Shown: positions 51,344 through 59,867, counted from the stretch's first letter. The stretch: 64,000 nucleotides of DNA from JAICYJ01 sp035695105 (GCA_035695105.1 DASSEV010000048.1:1-64000); one strand, 5' to 3'. Made by a program: numbers and translations. The notes: generated from the sequence alone by a model not told the origin.

Positions 51344-51622
51344 GTGAGCACCGTCCGCATGCCCCCCATCCTCCGGCAGGCCGTCGGAGGCGCACGCGAG
51401 GTGGACGCCAACGGCGCCACCGTCCGCGAGCTGCTCGACGACCTGACCACCCGGTACCCGGGCATCAGGGCCCACCTGCTCGACGACGGCGGCGAGCTGA
51501 ACCGCTTCGTGAACGTCTACGTCAACAACGAGGACGTCCGCCTCGGCGACGGACTCGAGACCAGCGTCGCGCCGGACGCGACGGTGATCGTGCTGCCGGC
51601 CATGGCCGGAGGTGCCCGCTAA
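51344..51622 (+). CDS. CysO-like ubiquitin-fold sulfur carrier, C terminus GGAR
   Basis: A 92-residue MoaD/ThiS-family protein. STVRMPPILRQAVGG at the start and LNRFVNVYVNNEDVR in the middle are close to mycobacterial CysO. The carrier normally ends in the Gly-Gly that is adenylated and thiocarboxylated; here the end is VLPAMAGGAR, two residues beyond the GG. The extension must be removed or the carrier is inactive. The JAMM peptidase two genes downstream is a natural candidate. The GTG start abuts the preceding TAA. Confidence 0.9.
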   Translation: MSTVRMPPILRQAVGGAREVDANGATVRELLDDLTTRYPGIRAHLLDDGGELNRFVNVYVNNEDVRLGDGLETSVAPDATVIVLPAMAGGAR

Positions 51623-51624
51623 CC

Positions 51625-52584
51625 GTGGCGTGTCTGCAGACCGAACGGGTCGCCGCCCTCTCCGCCGTCGGCAACACGCCGCTGGTCGAGCTGCCGCGGA
51701 TGACGCCCAAGGAGGGCGTCCGCATCTTCGCCAAGCTGGAGGAGCAGAACCCGACCGGCTCGGTCAAGGACCGCGTCGCGCTCTCGATGATCGAGGCTGC
51801 CGAGGACAGCGGTGAGCTGATCCCGGGCCAGCGCATCCTCGAGCCGACCAGCGGCAACACCGGCATCGCGCTGGCGATGATCGGCAAGGTCAAGGGCTAC
51901 CCGGTCTCGGCCGTGATGCCGGAGTCGGCGACGCCGGAGCGCGTCGAGCTGCTGCGCATGTACGGCGCGGACATCATCTTCTCGCCGGGGAACCTCGGCT
52001 CGAACGGCGCCGTCGCGATGGCGCGGGAGCTGGCCGAGCGTGATCCGTCGATCTTCATGCCGTTCCAGTACGCGAACGAGGCGAACCCGAGCGCCCACTA
52101 TTGCGGGACGGCCGTCGAGATCCTGGAGCAGGTGCCCGACGGCCAGGTCGACGCCTTCGTCGCGGGCCTCGGCACCGGCGGCACCCTGATGGGCAACGGC
52201 CGCCGGCTGCGTGAGGCGAATCCCGATGTCCAGATCGTGGCGGCCGAGCCGCTGCAGGGCGACCCCGTCATGGGGCTGCGCAGCCTCGAGGATGGCTACA
52301 CGCCGCCGATCCTGGACATCCGCGAGCTCGACCGCAAGGTGCTGGTGTCGAACGCCGAGTCGGTGCTCGCCCTGCGCAAGCTGCTCGAGCTCGAAGGGAT
52401 CTTCGCGGGCGTGTCCGCCGGGGCCGCGCTCGCGGTCGCCCGCCGGGTCGCGGCCGACCTCGAGGAGGGCCAGAACGTGGTCGTGCTGTTCGCCGACGGC
52501 GGCTCCAAGTACCTCAGCGCCGGGCTCTACACGACGCCGATCGAGGAGCTCGAGGCGAAGATGGAGGAGCGCGTCTGGTGGTGA
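51625..52584 (+). CDS. cysM: CysO-dependent cysteine synthase (CysM)
   Basis: A 319-residue fold-type II PLP enzyme. The PLP lysine is in QNPTGSVKDRVAL, the substrate loop is PTSGNTGIAL and the phosphate loop is GLGTGGTLMG; PFQYANEANPSAHYCGTAVEI is typical of the CysM branch. In mycobacteria CysM uses O-phosphoserine and the CysO thiocarboxylate to make a CysO-cysteine adduct, an oxidation-resistant cysteine route. The gene neighbourhood supports the same here. It starts with GTG, 2 bp after the carrier stop, and overlaps mec by 7 bp. Confidence 0.9.
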   Translation: MACLQTERVAALSAVGNTPLVELPRMTPKEGVRIFAKLEEQNPTGSVKDRVALSMIEAAEDSGELIPGQRILEPTSGNTGIALAMIGKVKGYPVSAVMPESATPERVELLRMYGADIIFSPGNLGSNGAVAMARELAERDPSIFMPFQYANEANPSAHYCGTAVEILEQVPDGQVDAFVAGLGTGGTLMGNGRRLREANPDVQIVAAEPLQGDPVMGLRSLEDGYTPPILDIRELDRKVLVSNAESVLALRKLLELEGIFAGVSAGAALAVARRVAADLEEGQNVVVLFADGGSKYLSAGLYTTPIEELEAKMEERVWW

Positions 52585-52970
52585 TCCCGGCGGCGATGCG
52601 CGACGAGATCGTCGCGCACGCGCGCACGGGTCTGCCCAACGAGGCGTGCGGCATCATCGCGGGCCGCGGCGAGCGCGCCGAGCGGTTCTTCCCCGCCGAG
52701 TCGGACGAGCCGAGCCCCTACTACTACCGGATCGAGTCCCGCGACCAGATCCGGATCATGAACGAGATCGACGACGCCGGGCTCGACCTGATCGGCATCT
52801 ACCACTCGCACGTCTCCTCGCCCGCGTATCCCTCACGTACGGACGCGGAGCAGGCGTTCTGGCCCGATGCGACGTACGTGATCGTGTCGCTGGCCGGCGG
52901 GGGCGCCGACCTGAAGGGCTACCGCATCGCCGACATGGCCGTGTCCGAGGAGCCGCTCGTCATCGAGTAA
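52578..52970 (+). CDS. mec: JAMM metalloprotease (Mec-like)
   Basis: A 130-residue JAB/MPN domain peptidase. The catalytic Glu is in PNEACGII and the zinc motif is HSHVSSPAYPSRTD (HxH-x7-S-x2-D), so it should be active. The mycobacterial Mec homologue cuts cysteine off the CysO-cysteine adduct. A second job, trimming the AR dipeptide from the carrier precursor, is suggested by the GGAR end and by JAMM processing of QbsE in Pseudomonas. The GTG start lies 7 bp inside cysM; the TAA stop is part of the next gene's -10. Confidence 0.9.
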   Translation: MVIPAAMRDEIVAHARTGLPNEACGIIAGRGERAERFFPAESDEPSPYYYRIESRDQIRIMNEIDDAGLDLIGIYHSHVSSPAYPSRTDAEQAFWPDATYVIVSLAGGGADLKGYRIADMAVSEEPLVIE

Positions 52971-52973
52971 CGT
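52968..52973 (+). promoter_or_regulatory. leaderless -10 element overlapping mec stop
   Basis: TAACGT fits TANNNT. Its TAA is the mec stop codon, and it ends 8 nt before the P1 peptidase ATG (52982). Confidence 0.45.
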
Positions 52974-52981
52974 GGGCGCCC

Positions 52982-54064
52982 ATGCGCGCCCGCGACCTCG
53001 GCATCCACATCGGACAGTTCCCGCCCGGTGTGCACGACGCGATCACCGACGTCCCGGGCGTGCGCGTGGGGCACGCGACCCTGATCGAGGGCGACGACGT
53101 GCGCACCGGCGTCACCGTCATCCGCCCGCACGACGGCGAGGCCCTGCTCGACCCGGTATACGCGGGCCACCACCGGCTGAACGGCAACGGCGAGATGACC
53201 GGGATCCACTGGATCGAGGAGACCGGACTGCTCGCGAGCACCATCGGGCTGACCAACACGCACAGCGTCGGCGTCGTGCGCGACGCGATCGTGCGCGATG
53301 CGGTCGGCCGGGCTCCGGACGCGGCGATCTGGTCGATGCCGGTGGTGGCCGAGACCTACGACGGCGGCCTGAACGACATCAACGGCCAGCACGTGACTGC
53401 GCGACACGCACTGGAGGCGCTGCTGACGGCGGCGCCCGGGCCGGTGGCTGAGGGCAGCGTCGGCTCCGGCACGGGCATGGTCTGTCACGACTTCAAGGGC
53501 GGCATCGGCACGGCGTCACGGGTGGTTCCGGCGGCGGACGGCGGCTATACGGTGGGCGTCCTCGTGCAGGCGAACCACGGCCGCAGGCAGCGGCTGCGGG
53601 TGAACGGGGTGCCGGTGGGCGAGCGACTCGATGCGATCCCGCTGCCCGAGTGGCCGTGGCCGCCCGTGCCGGGCGGCGGCTCGATCATCGTGATCGTCGC
53701 GACCGACGCTCCGCTGCTGCCGCTGCAGTGCCGCCGGCTGGCGCAGCGGGCGGCGCTCGGCGTGGGACGGACGGGAGGCGCCGGCGAGGACGGAAGCGGT
53801 GACCTGATGCTGTGCTTCGCCACGGGAAACCGCGGCCTCGCAGCGCTGATCGAGGAGCCCGGCGGCGAGGTGCAGGTGCGGACGCTCGCAAACGCGCGGA
53901 TGAACCCGCTGTTCGACGCGGTGATCGACGCGACCGAGGAGGCGATCCTGAACGCGATGCTGGCGTCGCCGACCATGCGCGGGCATCGCGGGACGGTGGT
54001 GTACGGCCTGCAGGCGGAGGTGCTGGTCGAGGCGCTGAACGGGTCTGCCCCCGCAGGGGGCTGA
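52982..54064 (+). CDS. P1 (S58) family aminopeptidase, DmpA-like
   Basis: A 360-residue Ntn-type self-processing aminopeptidase. It shows ITDVPGVRVGHATL at the N terminus, GLTNTHSVGVVRDAI, VVAETYDGGLNDINGQHV, and the cleavage/nucleophile segment GGGSIIVIVATDAPLLP (Ser near residue 239), as in DmpA/BapA beta-aminopeptidases. It releases N-terminal D- or beta-amino acids or L-residues depending on the member; substrate is unknown. It has no Shine-Dalgarno and is predicted leaderless. Confidence 0.88.
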   Translation: MRARDLGIHIGQFPPGVHDAITDVPGVRVGHATLIEGDDVRTGVTVIRPHDGEALLDPVYAGHHRLNGNGEMTGIHWIEETGLLASTIGLTNTHSVGVVRDAIVRDAVGRAPDAAIWSMPVVAETYDGGLNDINGQHVTARHALEALLTAAPGPVAEGSVGSGTGMVCHDFKGGIGTASRVVPAADGGYTVGVLVQANHGRRQRLRVNGVPVGERLDAIPLPEWPWPPVPGGGSIIVIVATDAPLLPLQCRRLAQRAALGVGRTGGAGEDGSGDLMLCFATGNRGLAALIEEPGGEVQVRTLANARMNPLFDAVIDATEEAILNAMLASPTMRGHRGTVVYGLQAEVLVEALNGSAPAGG

Positions 54065-54100
54065 CGCGGCAGGGCAGCACCCGGCACAGTTGACCCGATC

Positions 54101-54222
54101 TGGGATCAGGCCTCTGGCCTGACCCCGTGTGCGATACATGCCAGGTGCCGGGCTTCAGCCGGGCACCGCTTCGGCTGAATTCAAGGGACAGCCAGGCGGG
54201 GTGGCGCTGAAGCACGACCCCT
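54101..54222. repeat. intergenic hairpin repeats (copies 2 and 3)
   Basis: GGGATCAGGCC-TCT-GGCCTGACCCC (54102-54125) is followed by GGTGCC...GGCACC (54144-54167), TTCAGCC...GGCTGAA (54154-54179) and GCTGAAGCACGACCCC (54206-54221). The last matches 15 of 16 bases of the motif at 42721-42736. Confidence 0.55.
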
Positions 54223-54238
54223 GACGGCACCCGAAACC

Positions 54239-54263
54239 GGGGTCAGGCCGGAGGCCTGACCCC
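54239..54263. terminator. perfect hairpin at the asnC 3' end
   Basis: GGGGTCAGGCC-GGA-GGCCTGACCCC has an 11-bp perfect stem with a 3-nt loop and ends exactly at the regulator stop codon. It can terminate transcription from either side and belongs to the same hairpin family as 42660-42740. Confidence 0.6.
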
Positions 54264-54739
54264 TACTCCTCGCTCTCCGCCTGCGCGGCTGCCACCGGCC
54301 GGTTCTCGAACACCGTCGCCAGCACCACCACCGTGCGCGTCCGCTCCACCGAGTCGAGCGCGCGGATGTCCCACACCAGGTGCTCGAGCGCCGGCATCGA
54401 CTCCGCCCGCACCTTCAGCAGCAGCGTCTCCTCGCCGGCCACGTGGTGGCACTCCTGCACCCACGGCAGGTCGGCGAACAGCTGCTCCAGGTGCCCACGC
54501 GGGCCGGCCTGCTGCGACACGAACACGAACGCCGTGATGCCGGCGCCGACCTTCGACGGGTCGATCGCGGCCCGGTAGCCGGTGATGACGCCGCGCGCCT
54601 CGAGCTTCTTGATCCGCTCGTGGGCCGCCGTCGCCGAGATGCCAACGCGTGAGCCGATGTCGGCGTACGTTGTTCGGCCCTCCCGCTGGAGGATCTCGAG
54701 GATTGCCCGATCCGTGTCGTGCAGGTCGCGCGGAGGCAT
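54263..54739 (-). CDS. Lrp/AsnC-family transcriptional regulator
   Basis: A 158-residue regulator with an N-terminal winged helix (DLHDTDRAILEILQREGRTTYADIG, ATAAHERIKKLEARGVI) and a C-terminal RAM/ACT-like ligand domain (VWDIRALDSVERTRTVVVLATVF). Members sense amino acids and form octamers. A TATCGT on this strand 6 nt before the ATG suggests leaderless transcription. Its targets cannot be told; the neighbouring pterin dehydratase is divergent from it across 33 bp. Confidence 0.9.
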   Translation of the reverse strand: MPPRDLHDTDRAILEILQREGRTTYADIGSRVGISATAAHERIKKLEARGVITGYRAAIDPSKVGAGITAFVFVSQQAGPRGHLEQLFADLPWVQECHHVAGEETLLLKVRAESMPALEHLVWDIRALDSVERTRTVVVLATVFENRPVAAAQAESEE

Positions 54740-54745
54740 TGCCGG

Positions 54746-54764
54746 ACGATATCGCGGGTAGGCT
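54746..54764. promoter_or_regulatory. divergent leaderless promoters of asnC-type regulator and pterin dehydratase
   Basis: On the minus strand TATCGT (54751-54746) lies 6 nt before the regulator ATG (54739). On the plus strand TAGGCT (54759-54764) lies 8 nt before the dehydratase ATG (54773). The two hexamers are 7 bp apart, so the promoters must interfere or share control. Confidence 0.45.
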
Positions 54765-54772
54765 TCGAGGCG

Positions 54773-55063
54773 ATGGCGGTGCTCAACGATCTGGAGCTGT
54801 CCGAGGCGGTCGCCTCGCTGGGCGCGGGATGGTCGGTGCAGGCCGGCGCCCTGCACAAGCGGTATGACGTGCCCGACTTCGCCGCCTCGATGGCGCTGGC
54901 GAACCGTGTCGCAGACGCCGCCGAGCAGGCCGACCATCACCCGGACATGCTGGTGGGCTGGGGCCGGCTCGAGCTCTCCTGGGCCAGCCACAGCGAGGGC
55001 GGCATCACCGAGCGCGACGTGACGATGGCGCGCCGGTCGGACGAGCTGGCGACGTCTTCCTGA
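54773..55063 (+). CDS. pterin-4a-carbinolamine dehydratase family protein
   Basis: A 96-residue protein with the PCD/DCoH pattern: GWSVQAGALHKRYDVPDFAAS, then ADHHPDMLVGWGRLEL and SWASHSEGGITERD. The EQADHHPD segment holds the catalytic His residues. Members regenerate tetrahydrobiopterin after aromatic amino-acid hydroxylation, or bind molybdopterin-like pterins. The stop is one base from the convergent CNNM gene stop. Confidence 0.88.
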   Translation: MAVLNDLELSEAVASLGAGWSVQAGALHKRYDVPDFAASMALANRVADAAEQADHHPDMLVGWGRLELSWASHSEGGITERDVTMARRSDELATSS

Positions 55064-55064
55064 T

Positions 55065-56399
55065 TCAGACGGACTGCTGCTGGTCGGCCGGCTGCTCGGC
55101 CGGCTTCAGCGTGACGTCGACCTCGACGATGCGCGGGCCGTCGACGGCGCTCACCTCGAACCGGGCCCGGTCGGTGTCGACCGAGTCGCCGACACGCGGA
55201 GCGCGGCCGAGCTCGCCGAACACGTAGCCGCCGACGCTGTGGTAGTCCTCGTCGGGCAGCGAGGTGCCGAACCGCTCGTTGAACTCCTCGATCGGGAACG
55301 ATCCGCCCAGCCGCATTCTGCCCTTCCCGATCCGCCGGATGCCGGCGTCGGGCAGGTCGAACTCGTCGCCGATCTCACCGACGATCTCCTCGATCAGATC
55401 CTCGAGGGTGGCCAGGCCGGCGACCGACCCGTACTCGTCGACCACGATCGCCATATGGTTCGACGTCGTGCGGAACTCGGCCATCAGCTCGTCCAGCCGC
55501 TTCGTCTCGGGCACCACGATCGCGGGCCGCAGCAGCGCCCGCACGTCCACCCGCTCGATGCCGCGGTCGTGGAGCGCGGCGAACAGGTCGCGCACGTGCA
55601 GGATGCCGGCGATGTCGTCGAACTCCCCGTCGTACACCGGGTAGCGCGTGTAGGGCTGCTGCAGCATCAGGCGCAGCAGCTCGGCGACGGGCATGTCGAG
55701 CGGTAGCGCGACCATGTCGGGCCGCGGCACCATCACGTCAGCGGCGTCCTTGTCCGCGAACTCGAAGACCTTGTGGAGCATCGTCTGCTCGTCCTCCTCG
55801 AGGACGCCCTGCTCGCGGCTGGCCGTGACCAGCATCTTCAGCTCCTCCTCGGAGTGGACGGCCGTCCGCCGCGCCTCGGGCGGCAGGCCGAGCCAGCGCA
55901 GCACCGCGCTGCTGGCGGCGATCAGCGCCCAGATGAACGGCCGGAACACGGCGTAGAAGCCGTTGATCGGCCCGGCTACGAGCAGCGCCACCCGCTCCGC
56001 ATGCTGCAGGGTGTAGCTCTTCGGCACGATCTCGCCCAGCACGACGTGGAAGAACGACAGCACCGCGAAGGCCAGGATGGACGAGATGGTCAGCGCGATG
56101 CCGCCGTGCCAGCTTGCGGGCAGCAGGTCGAGCGGCTTCTCAAGCAGCTTGGAGACGACCGGCTCGCCGATGGCGCCCAGCGCCAGGCTGGACAGCGTCA
56201 CGCCGAGCTGGATCGCCGAGATGAAGCGGGCCGGATTCTGCTGGAGCTCGTCCACCCGGCGGGCGCCGCGGCTGCCCTGGGCGATCAGCTCCTGGACGCG
56301 CGTGCGGCGCACCGTGACCAGGGCGTATTCGGCCGCGACGAAGAAGCCGTTGGCCAGGACGATCAGGATGACTGCGAGCAGAGCGAGCGCAGTCGTCAT
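55065..56399 (-). CDS. CNNM/CorC-family membrane protein (DUF21-CBS-CorC)
   Basis: A 444-residue protein. A DUF21 transmembrane domain (about 1-190; LAVILIVLANGFFVAAEYALV, LGVTLSSLALGAIGEP) is followed by a CBS pair (about 215-335, VMVPRPDMVALP, HVRDLFAALHDRG, VVDEYGSVAGLATLEDLIEEIVGEI) and a C-terminal CorC_HlyC domain (about 350-430). Relatives are magnesium/cobalt transporters of the CNNM/CorC type. ATG 56399; about 200 bp separate it from the divergent response regulator. Confidence 0.92.
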   Translation of the reverse strand: MTTALALLAVILIVLANGFFVAAEYALVTVRRTRVQELIAQGSRGARRVDELQQNPARFISAIQLGVTLSSLALGAIGEPVVSKLLEKPLDLLPASWHGGIALTISSILAFAVLSFFHVVLGEIVPKSYTLQHAERVALLVAGPINGFYAVFRPFIWALIAASSAVLRWLGLPPEARRTAVHSEEELKMLVTASREQGVLEEDEQTMLHKVFEFADKDAADVMVPRPDMVALPLDMPVAELLRLMLQQPYTRYPVYDGEFDDIAGILHVRDLFAALHDRGIERVDVRALLRPAIVVPETKRLDELMAEFRTTSNHMAIVVDEYGSVAGLATLEDLIEEIVGEIGDEFDLPDAGIRRIGKGRMRLGGSFPIEEFNERFGTSLPDEDYHSVGGYVFGELGRAPRVGDSVDTDRARFEVSAVDGPRIVEVDVTLKPAEQPADQQQSV

Positions 56400-56604
56400 G
56401 CCGGGGTGGTACTCGGAGGCTCGTCGCTCACGCGCAGGGAAGTCTACCAACGAGGCCGGATGCGGCTTGATTGCAGGGATTCTGGGTATTCCGGCGAAGT
56501 CGGCAGCCCGGTCGTGCAACGCCATCGAGGTTGGGGCTAACGGTCTACGGGGTTCCTGCCGATACACCACACCGGTGGCAAACGCTGCGACTGTTGGAGT
56601 GCAC
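56400..56604. other. 205-bp divergent spacer
   Basis: Separates the CNNM gene and the NarL-type regulator. It contains the Shine-Dalgarno of the regulator (GGAG, 56596-56599). No strong promoter hexamers or open frame are evident. Confidence 0.4.
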
Positions 56605-57225
56605 GTGAGCGAACCCATTACCTGTCTGATCGTCGATGACCATGAGGTGGTGCGTGAGGGCCTGAGGCTCTCGCTATCACGCTCGGAGAACATCCGCGTC
56701 GTCGGCGAAGCCTCGGACGGCCAGGCGGCCGTTACGCTGGCGAAGCGGCGCAAGCCGAACGTCGTCATCCTCGACGTCCGGATGCCCGGCATGGACGGCC
56801 TGGCGGCCGCCAAGGAGATCACCACCGACATCCCCGAGACGTCGGTGCTGATGTTCACGGCGTTCGCCGAGCGCAGCCTGCTCACCCGCGGCCTCGAGTC
56901 GGGGGCCAAGGGCTACATCCTGAAGGAGGCTCCGCACCAGACCATCGTGCGGGCCATCCAGAAGGTGGCCGACGGGGACGGGTACGTCGACCCGGCGCTC
57001 ATGCCCGCGTTCCTGACCAAGGAGCGCGAGAACATGCTGACGGCGCGCGAGCGGGAGATCCTGCAGCTGCTCGCCGACGGCATGTCGAACGCCGACGTCG
57101 CCGCCAAGCTGTTCATCAGCCAGGAGACGGTCAAGAGCCACGTGCGTCATATCCTCTCGAAGCTCGAGGCGGACACCCGCACGCATGCCGTCGCCATCGC
57201 ACTCCGAACAGCAATCATCGACTGA
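56605..57225 (+). CDS. NarL/FixJ-family response regulator
   Basis: A 206-residue regulator with a receiver domain (VDDHEVVREGL, phospho-acceptor in VVILDVRMPGMDG, FTAFAE, Lys in GYILKEA) and a C-terminal LuxR helix-turn-helix (LTAREREILQLLADGMSNADVAAKLFISQETVKSHVRHIL). GTG 56605 is chosen because GGAG lies 5 nt upstream; GTG 56599 is an alternative. The next gene, a sensor kinase, overlaps by 41 bp. Confidence 0.92.
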   Translation: MSEPITCLIVDDHEVVREGLRLSLSRSENIRVVGEASDGQAAVTLAKRRKPNVVILDVRMPGMDGLAAAKEITTDIPETSVLMFTAFAERSLLTRGLESGAKGYILKEAPHQTIVRAIQKVADGDGYVDPALMPAFLTKERENMLTAREREILQLLADGMSNADVAAKLFISQETVKSHVRHILSKLEADTRTHAVAIALRTAIID

Positions 57226-58453
57226 GCTCAGCCTCCGGCAGGAGCTGATCGCGCAGGCCCGGTTCCTCGACGGGCTGGTCGAGAGCCTGGGCGCCGTCTC
57301 GTCGACGCTCGGCGGAAGCGCCGTGCTCGAGCGCACGGCGCGGGAGGCGCAGCGGCTGTTCGCGGCCGACGCCGCGCTGGTGCTGACGCCCGCGGCAGGC
57401 GCACGCACCCTCCGCCCCGCCGCTTCCGCCGGCCTCGCGCTGGCACCGCTCGCGGATCTGAGCGTCGGGCTCGAGGACGAGACCTCGCCGATCGCGGTGG
57501 CAGCGAGGGATCTCGCACCCGCGGTGGCGACGGCCGGCGAGCTGCCCTCCGACGATCTGACGCGCCGGCTGCAGCCGTCATCGCTGCTGGCCGCACCGCT
57601 CGTGGCGGCAGGCCGCCTGCATGCGCTGCTGGTGCTGCTCGACCTCGGATCCGGCCGGGCGTTCGGGCCCACGGATCTCGGCCAGGCGGCTGTCTTCGCC
57701 GACTTCGCGGCTCGCGCCGCCGAGAACGGCGCGCTGTTCGAGCGCGTCGAGGCGCTGCTCGCGCAGGCGCGCATCCGCGAGGCCGAACGGGCCGAGCTGT
57801 CGCGCCGCGTCGTATCGGCCGAGCAGGAGGAGCGCCGCCGCCTCTCTACGTTCCTCCACGACGGCCCCGTGCAGACGCTCTCGGGCGTGACGATGATGCT
57901 CGACGCCGTCGCGGATGCGATCGCGGACGGCGACTCGGACGCCGCGCTGAAGGTGCTGCAGACGGCTCGTGAGCGCCAGCGCAGCGTGATCGGCTCGGTG
58001 CGCGAGCTGTCGTTCGCGCTCGAGCCGTGGACGCTGCGCGACCTGGGGTTCGAGACCGCCCTGCGCGCGATCGCCGACCGGTTCGAGGCCGACCACCGGG
58101 TGACGGTGCGGCTGGACGTCGCCGACGCCGAACGGCTGTCGCAGGACGACCAGGTCGTGCTGTTCCAGATCGTCCGCGAGGCCATGACGAACGCGCTCAA
58201 GCACGCGGCGCCGGCGACGATCCACGTGACGGTGCACGGCTCACCCGAGGAGGGCCTCGAGGCGCGGATCGCCGACGACGGCGCGGGCGTCGTCAAGGAG
58301 CCCGACGACGGCCTGCCGCATCACGGAATGGCGTCGATGCACGAGCGGGCGGCGATCCTGAACGGCCGGCTGGACGTGGATGCCGTGCCGGGGACGGGCA
58401 CGACGGTGCGCGTGCTGGTCGCCGCGGGCCGGCTGCGGAGCCGGGATGGCTGA
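57185..58453 (+). CDS. NarX/DegS-type sensor histidine kinase
   Basis: A 422-residue kinase with no membrane segment: a GAF-like domain (about 25-190), a coiled-coil region, a HisKA_3 dimerisation domain with the phospho-acceptor in FLHDGPVQTLSGV (about residue 225) and a HATPase domain (IVREAMTNALKHA, ADDGAG, HGMASMHERAAILNG). It is predicted cytosolic, sensing a small ligand or redox state. It starts 41 bp inside the regulator; no later start is available near the regulator stop. Confidence 0.9.
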   Translation: MPSPSHSEQQSSTELSLRQELIAQARFLDGLVESLGAVSSTLGGSAVLERTAREAQRLFAADAALVLTPAAGARTLRPAASAGLALAPLADLSVGLEDETSPIAVAARDLAPAVATAGELPSDDLTRRLQPSSLLAAPLVAAGRLHALLVLLDLGSGRAFGPTDLGQAAVFADFAARAAENGALFERVEALLAQARIREAERAELSRRVVSAEQEERRRLSTFLHDGPVQTLSGVTMMLDAVADAIADGDSDAALKVLQTARERQRSVIGSVRELSFALEPWTLRDLGFETALRAIADRFEADHRVTVRLDVADAERLSQDDQVVLFQIVREAMTNALKHAAPATIHVTVHGSPEEGLEARIADDGAGVVKEPDDGLPHHGMASMHERAAILNGRLDVDAVPGTGTTVRVLVAAGRLRSRDG

Positions 58454-59804
58454 TGGGTTCGAGCGCGACCTCGCCCGGCTGGTGGCCGCGTGCGAGACGG
58501 GACTCGACCTGCCCGGCGTGCTGGCCGCGGCCGCCGAGGCGGTGCGCGGTGCGCTGGGTGCGCGGTCGACGGCGGTCTACACGCTCAGCGAGGGCGGCGG
58601 CGAGCTGACGCGGATGCAGGGCGATGGCCCGGCAACGCTGGACGTGCCGGCGCCGGAGCCGGTGATCACGGGCACACGAGCGCTGGTACCGCTCGTCAGC
58701 GCACGCCGCCTGCTGGGCTGCATCATCGCCGACGGGGCGAACGATCTGGCAGGCCTGTCGCGCGCCCGGATCGCGGCGGGAGTGGCCGCGCAGGCCGCCG
58801 AGGCAGCGCGCCTGTGGGAGAGCGCCGGCGCGGGAGCGGGCACACTCGACCTGCTCACGGGGCTGCCCAACCATCTCGGATTCCAGAGCGTCCTGGGTAG
58901 GGAGCTCGCGCGGGCGAAGCGGACAGGGCAGAGCCTCGCGGTCGGGCTGGTCGACCTCGACGGCCTGGCCCGGTTCAACGAGCGCCACGGCGAGGCGGAG
59001 GGAGACCGCGTGCTGCGGCTGGCGGCCGAGTGCCTGGCTGCCGGCGTGCGCAGCTACGACTGCGTCTGCAGGCTGGGCGAGGACGAGTTCGCGCTTGTGC
59101 TGCCGGGGATGGCGGCGGAGCCCGCGACGACGCTGGTGGGCAGGCTGTCGGACACGGTGGGCGGCTGGTCGGAGGGCGACCGCAGGATGACGGTGTCGGG
59201 CGGGGTGGCGGCATTCCCCGAGCACGGCGCGACCATCGAGGAGCTGGTGCGGCTGGCGCACGGGGCGCTGGTGCAGGCGCGGGAGGCGGGCGGTGACCGG
59301 GTGGCGGCGTGGAGCGGAGCGGCGGACGCACCTGACCGCGACGCCCGGGCGCTCGAGCAGGCGATGCGGTCGGTGGAGGCCAGCCGCGGGCATTCGACGC
59401 AGTCGCGGGCGGTGAGCGAGTACGCGGGGCACATCGCCGGCGCGCTCGGCCTCGACCCCGCTCACGTCGACCGGGTGCGGCTGGCGGCGTTCCTCTACGA
59501 CTCGACGATGCCGGCGGGAGCGCCGGCCGAGCGCGAGCGCGTCGCGGCGCGGGTAGCCGCGCACACGCTGGACGAGGAGGCCGCGGGCTGGCTGCTGGCG
59601 CGGTCGGAGCCCTACGAGCGGGCGCCCGTCGAGGCGCGGGCGATCGCGGTGGCGGAGGCGTTCGTGGCCGCGGGCGGCACCGGCGAGCGAGCGGCCGCCG
59701 GCCGGGCCCTGGCCGAGCTCTGGCAGCGCGCAGGGGACGAGCTCGATCCCGACTGCGTGCGCGCGCTCGAGCGGCTGGTGGCGGACGGGCCCGCCACGGG
59801 CTGA
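58446..59804 (+). CDS. GAF-GGDEF-degenerate HD protein
   Basis: A 452-residue signalling protein. An N-terminal GAF-like domain (about 1-125) precedes a GGDEF domain (about 135-290) whose core reads LGEDEF rather than GGDEF; substrate residues FNERHGEAEGDRVL are kept. A C-terminal domain (about 320-450) looks like HD-GYP (GHSTQSRAVSEYAGHIAGAL, AIAVAEAF), but the HDIGK position reads YDSTM and no GYP is present, so phosphodiesterase activity is unlikely. It overlaps the kinase by 8 bp (ATGGCTGA), linking c-di-GMP to the two-component pair. Confidence 0.87.
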   Translation: MADGFERDLARLVAACETGLDLPGVLAAAAEAVRGALGARSTAVYTLSEGGGELTRMQGDGPATLDVPAPEPVITGTRALVPLVSARRLLGCIIADGANDLAGLSRARIAAGVAAQAAEAARLWESAGAGAGTLDLLTGLPNHLGFQSVLGRELARAKRTGQSLAVGLVDLDGLARFNERHGEAEGDRVLRLAAECLAAGVRSYDCVCRLGEDEFALVLPGMAAEPATTLVGRLSDTVGGWSEGDRRMTVSGGVAAFPEHGATIEELVRLAHGALVQAREAGGDRVAAWSGAADAPDRDARALEQAMRSVEASRGHSTQSRAVSEYAGHIAGALGLDPAHVDRVRLAAFLYDSTMPAGAPAERERVAARVAAHTLDEEAAGWLLARSEPYERAPVEARAIAVAEAFVAAGGTGERAAAGRALAELWQRAGDELDPDCVRALERLVADGPATG

Positions 59805-59823
59805 CCGCCTCGGCCCTCCTTCA

Positions 59824-59867
59824 CCGCTTCCGCTGGTGTTCCAACGCGCTCATGGAGCCGGAAGCGG
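59824..59867. terminator. bidirectional terminator candidate
   Basis: CCGCTTCCG (59824-59832) and CGGAAGCGG (59859-59867) form a perfect 9-bp stem with a 26-nt loop holding the TolB-like gene stop. It spans the end of two convergent genes; no T-tract follows. Confidence 0.4.
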
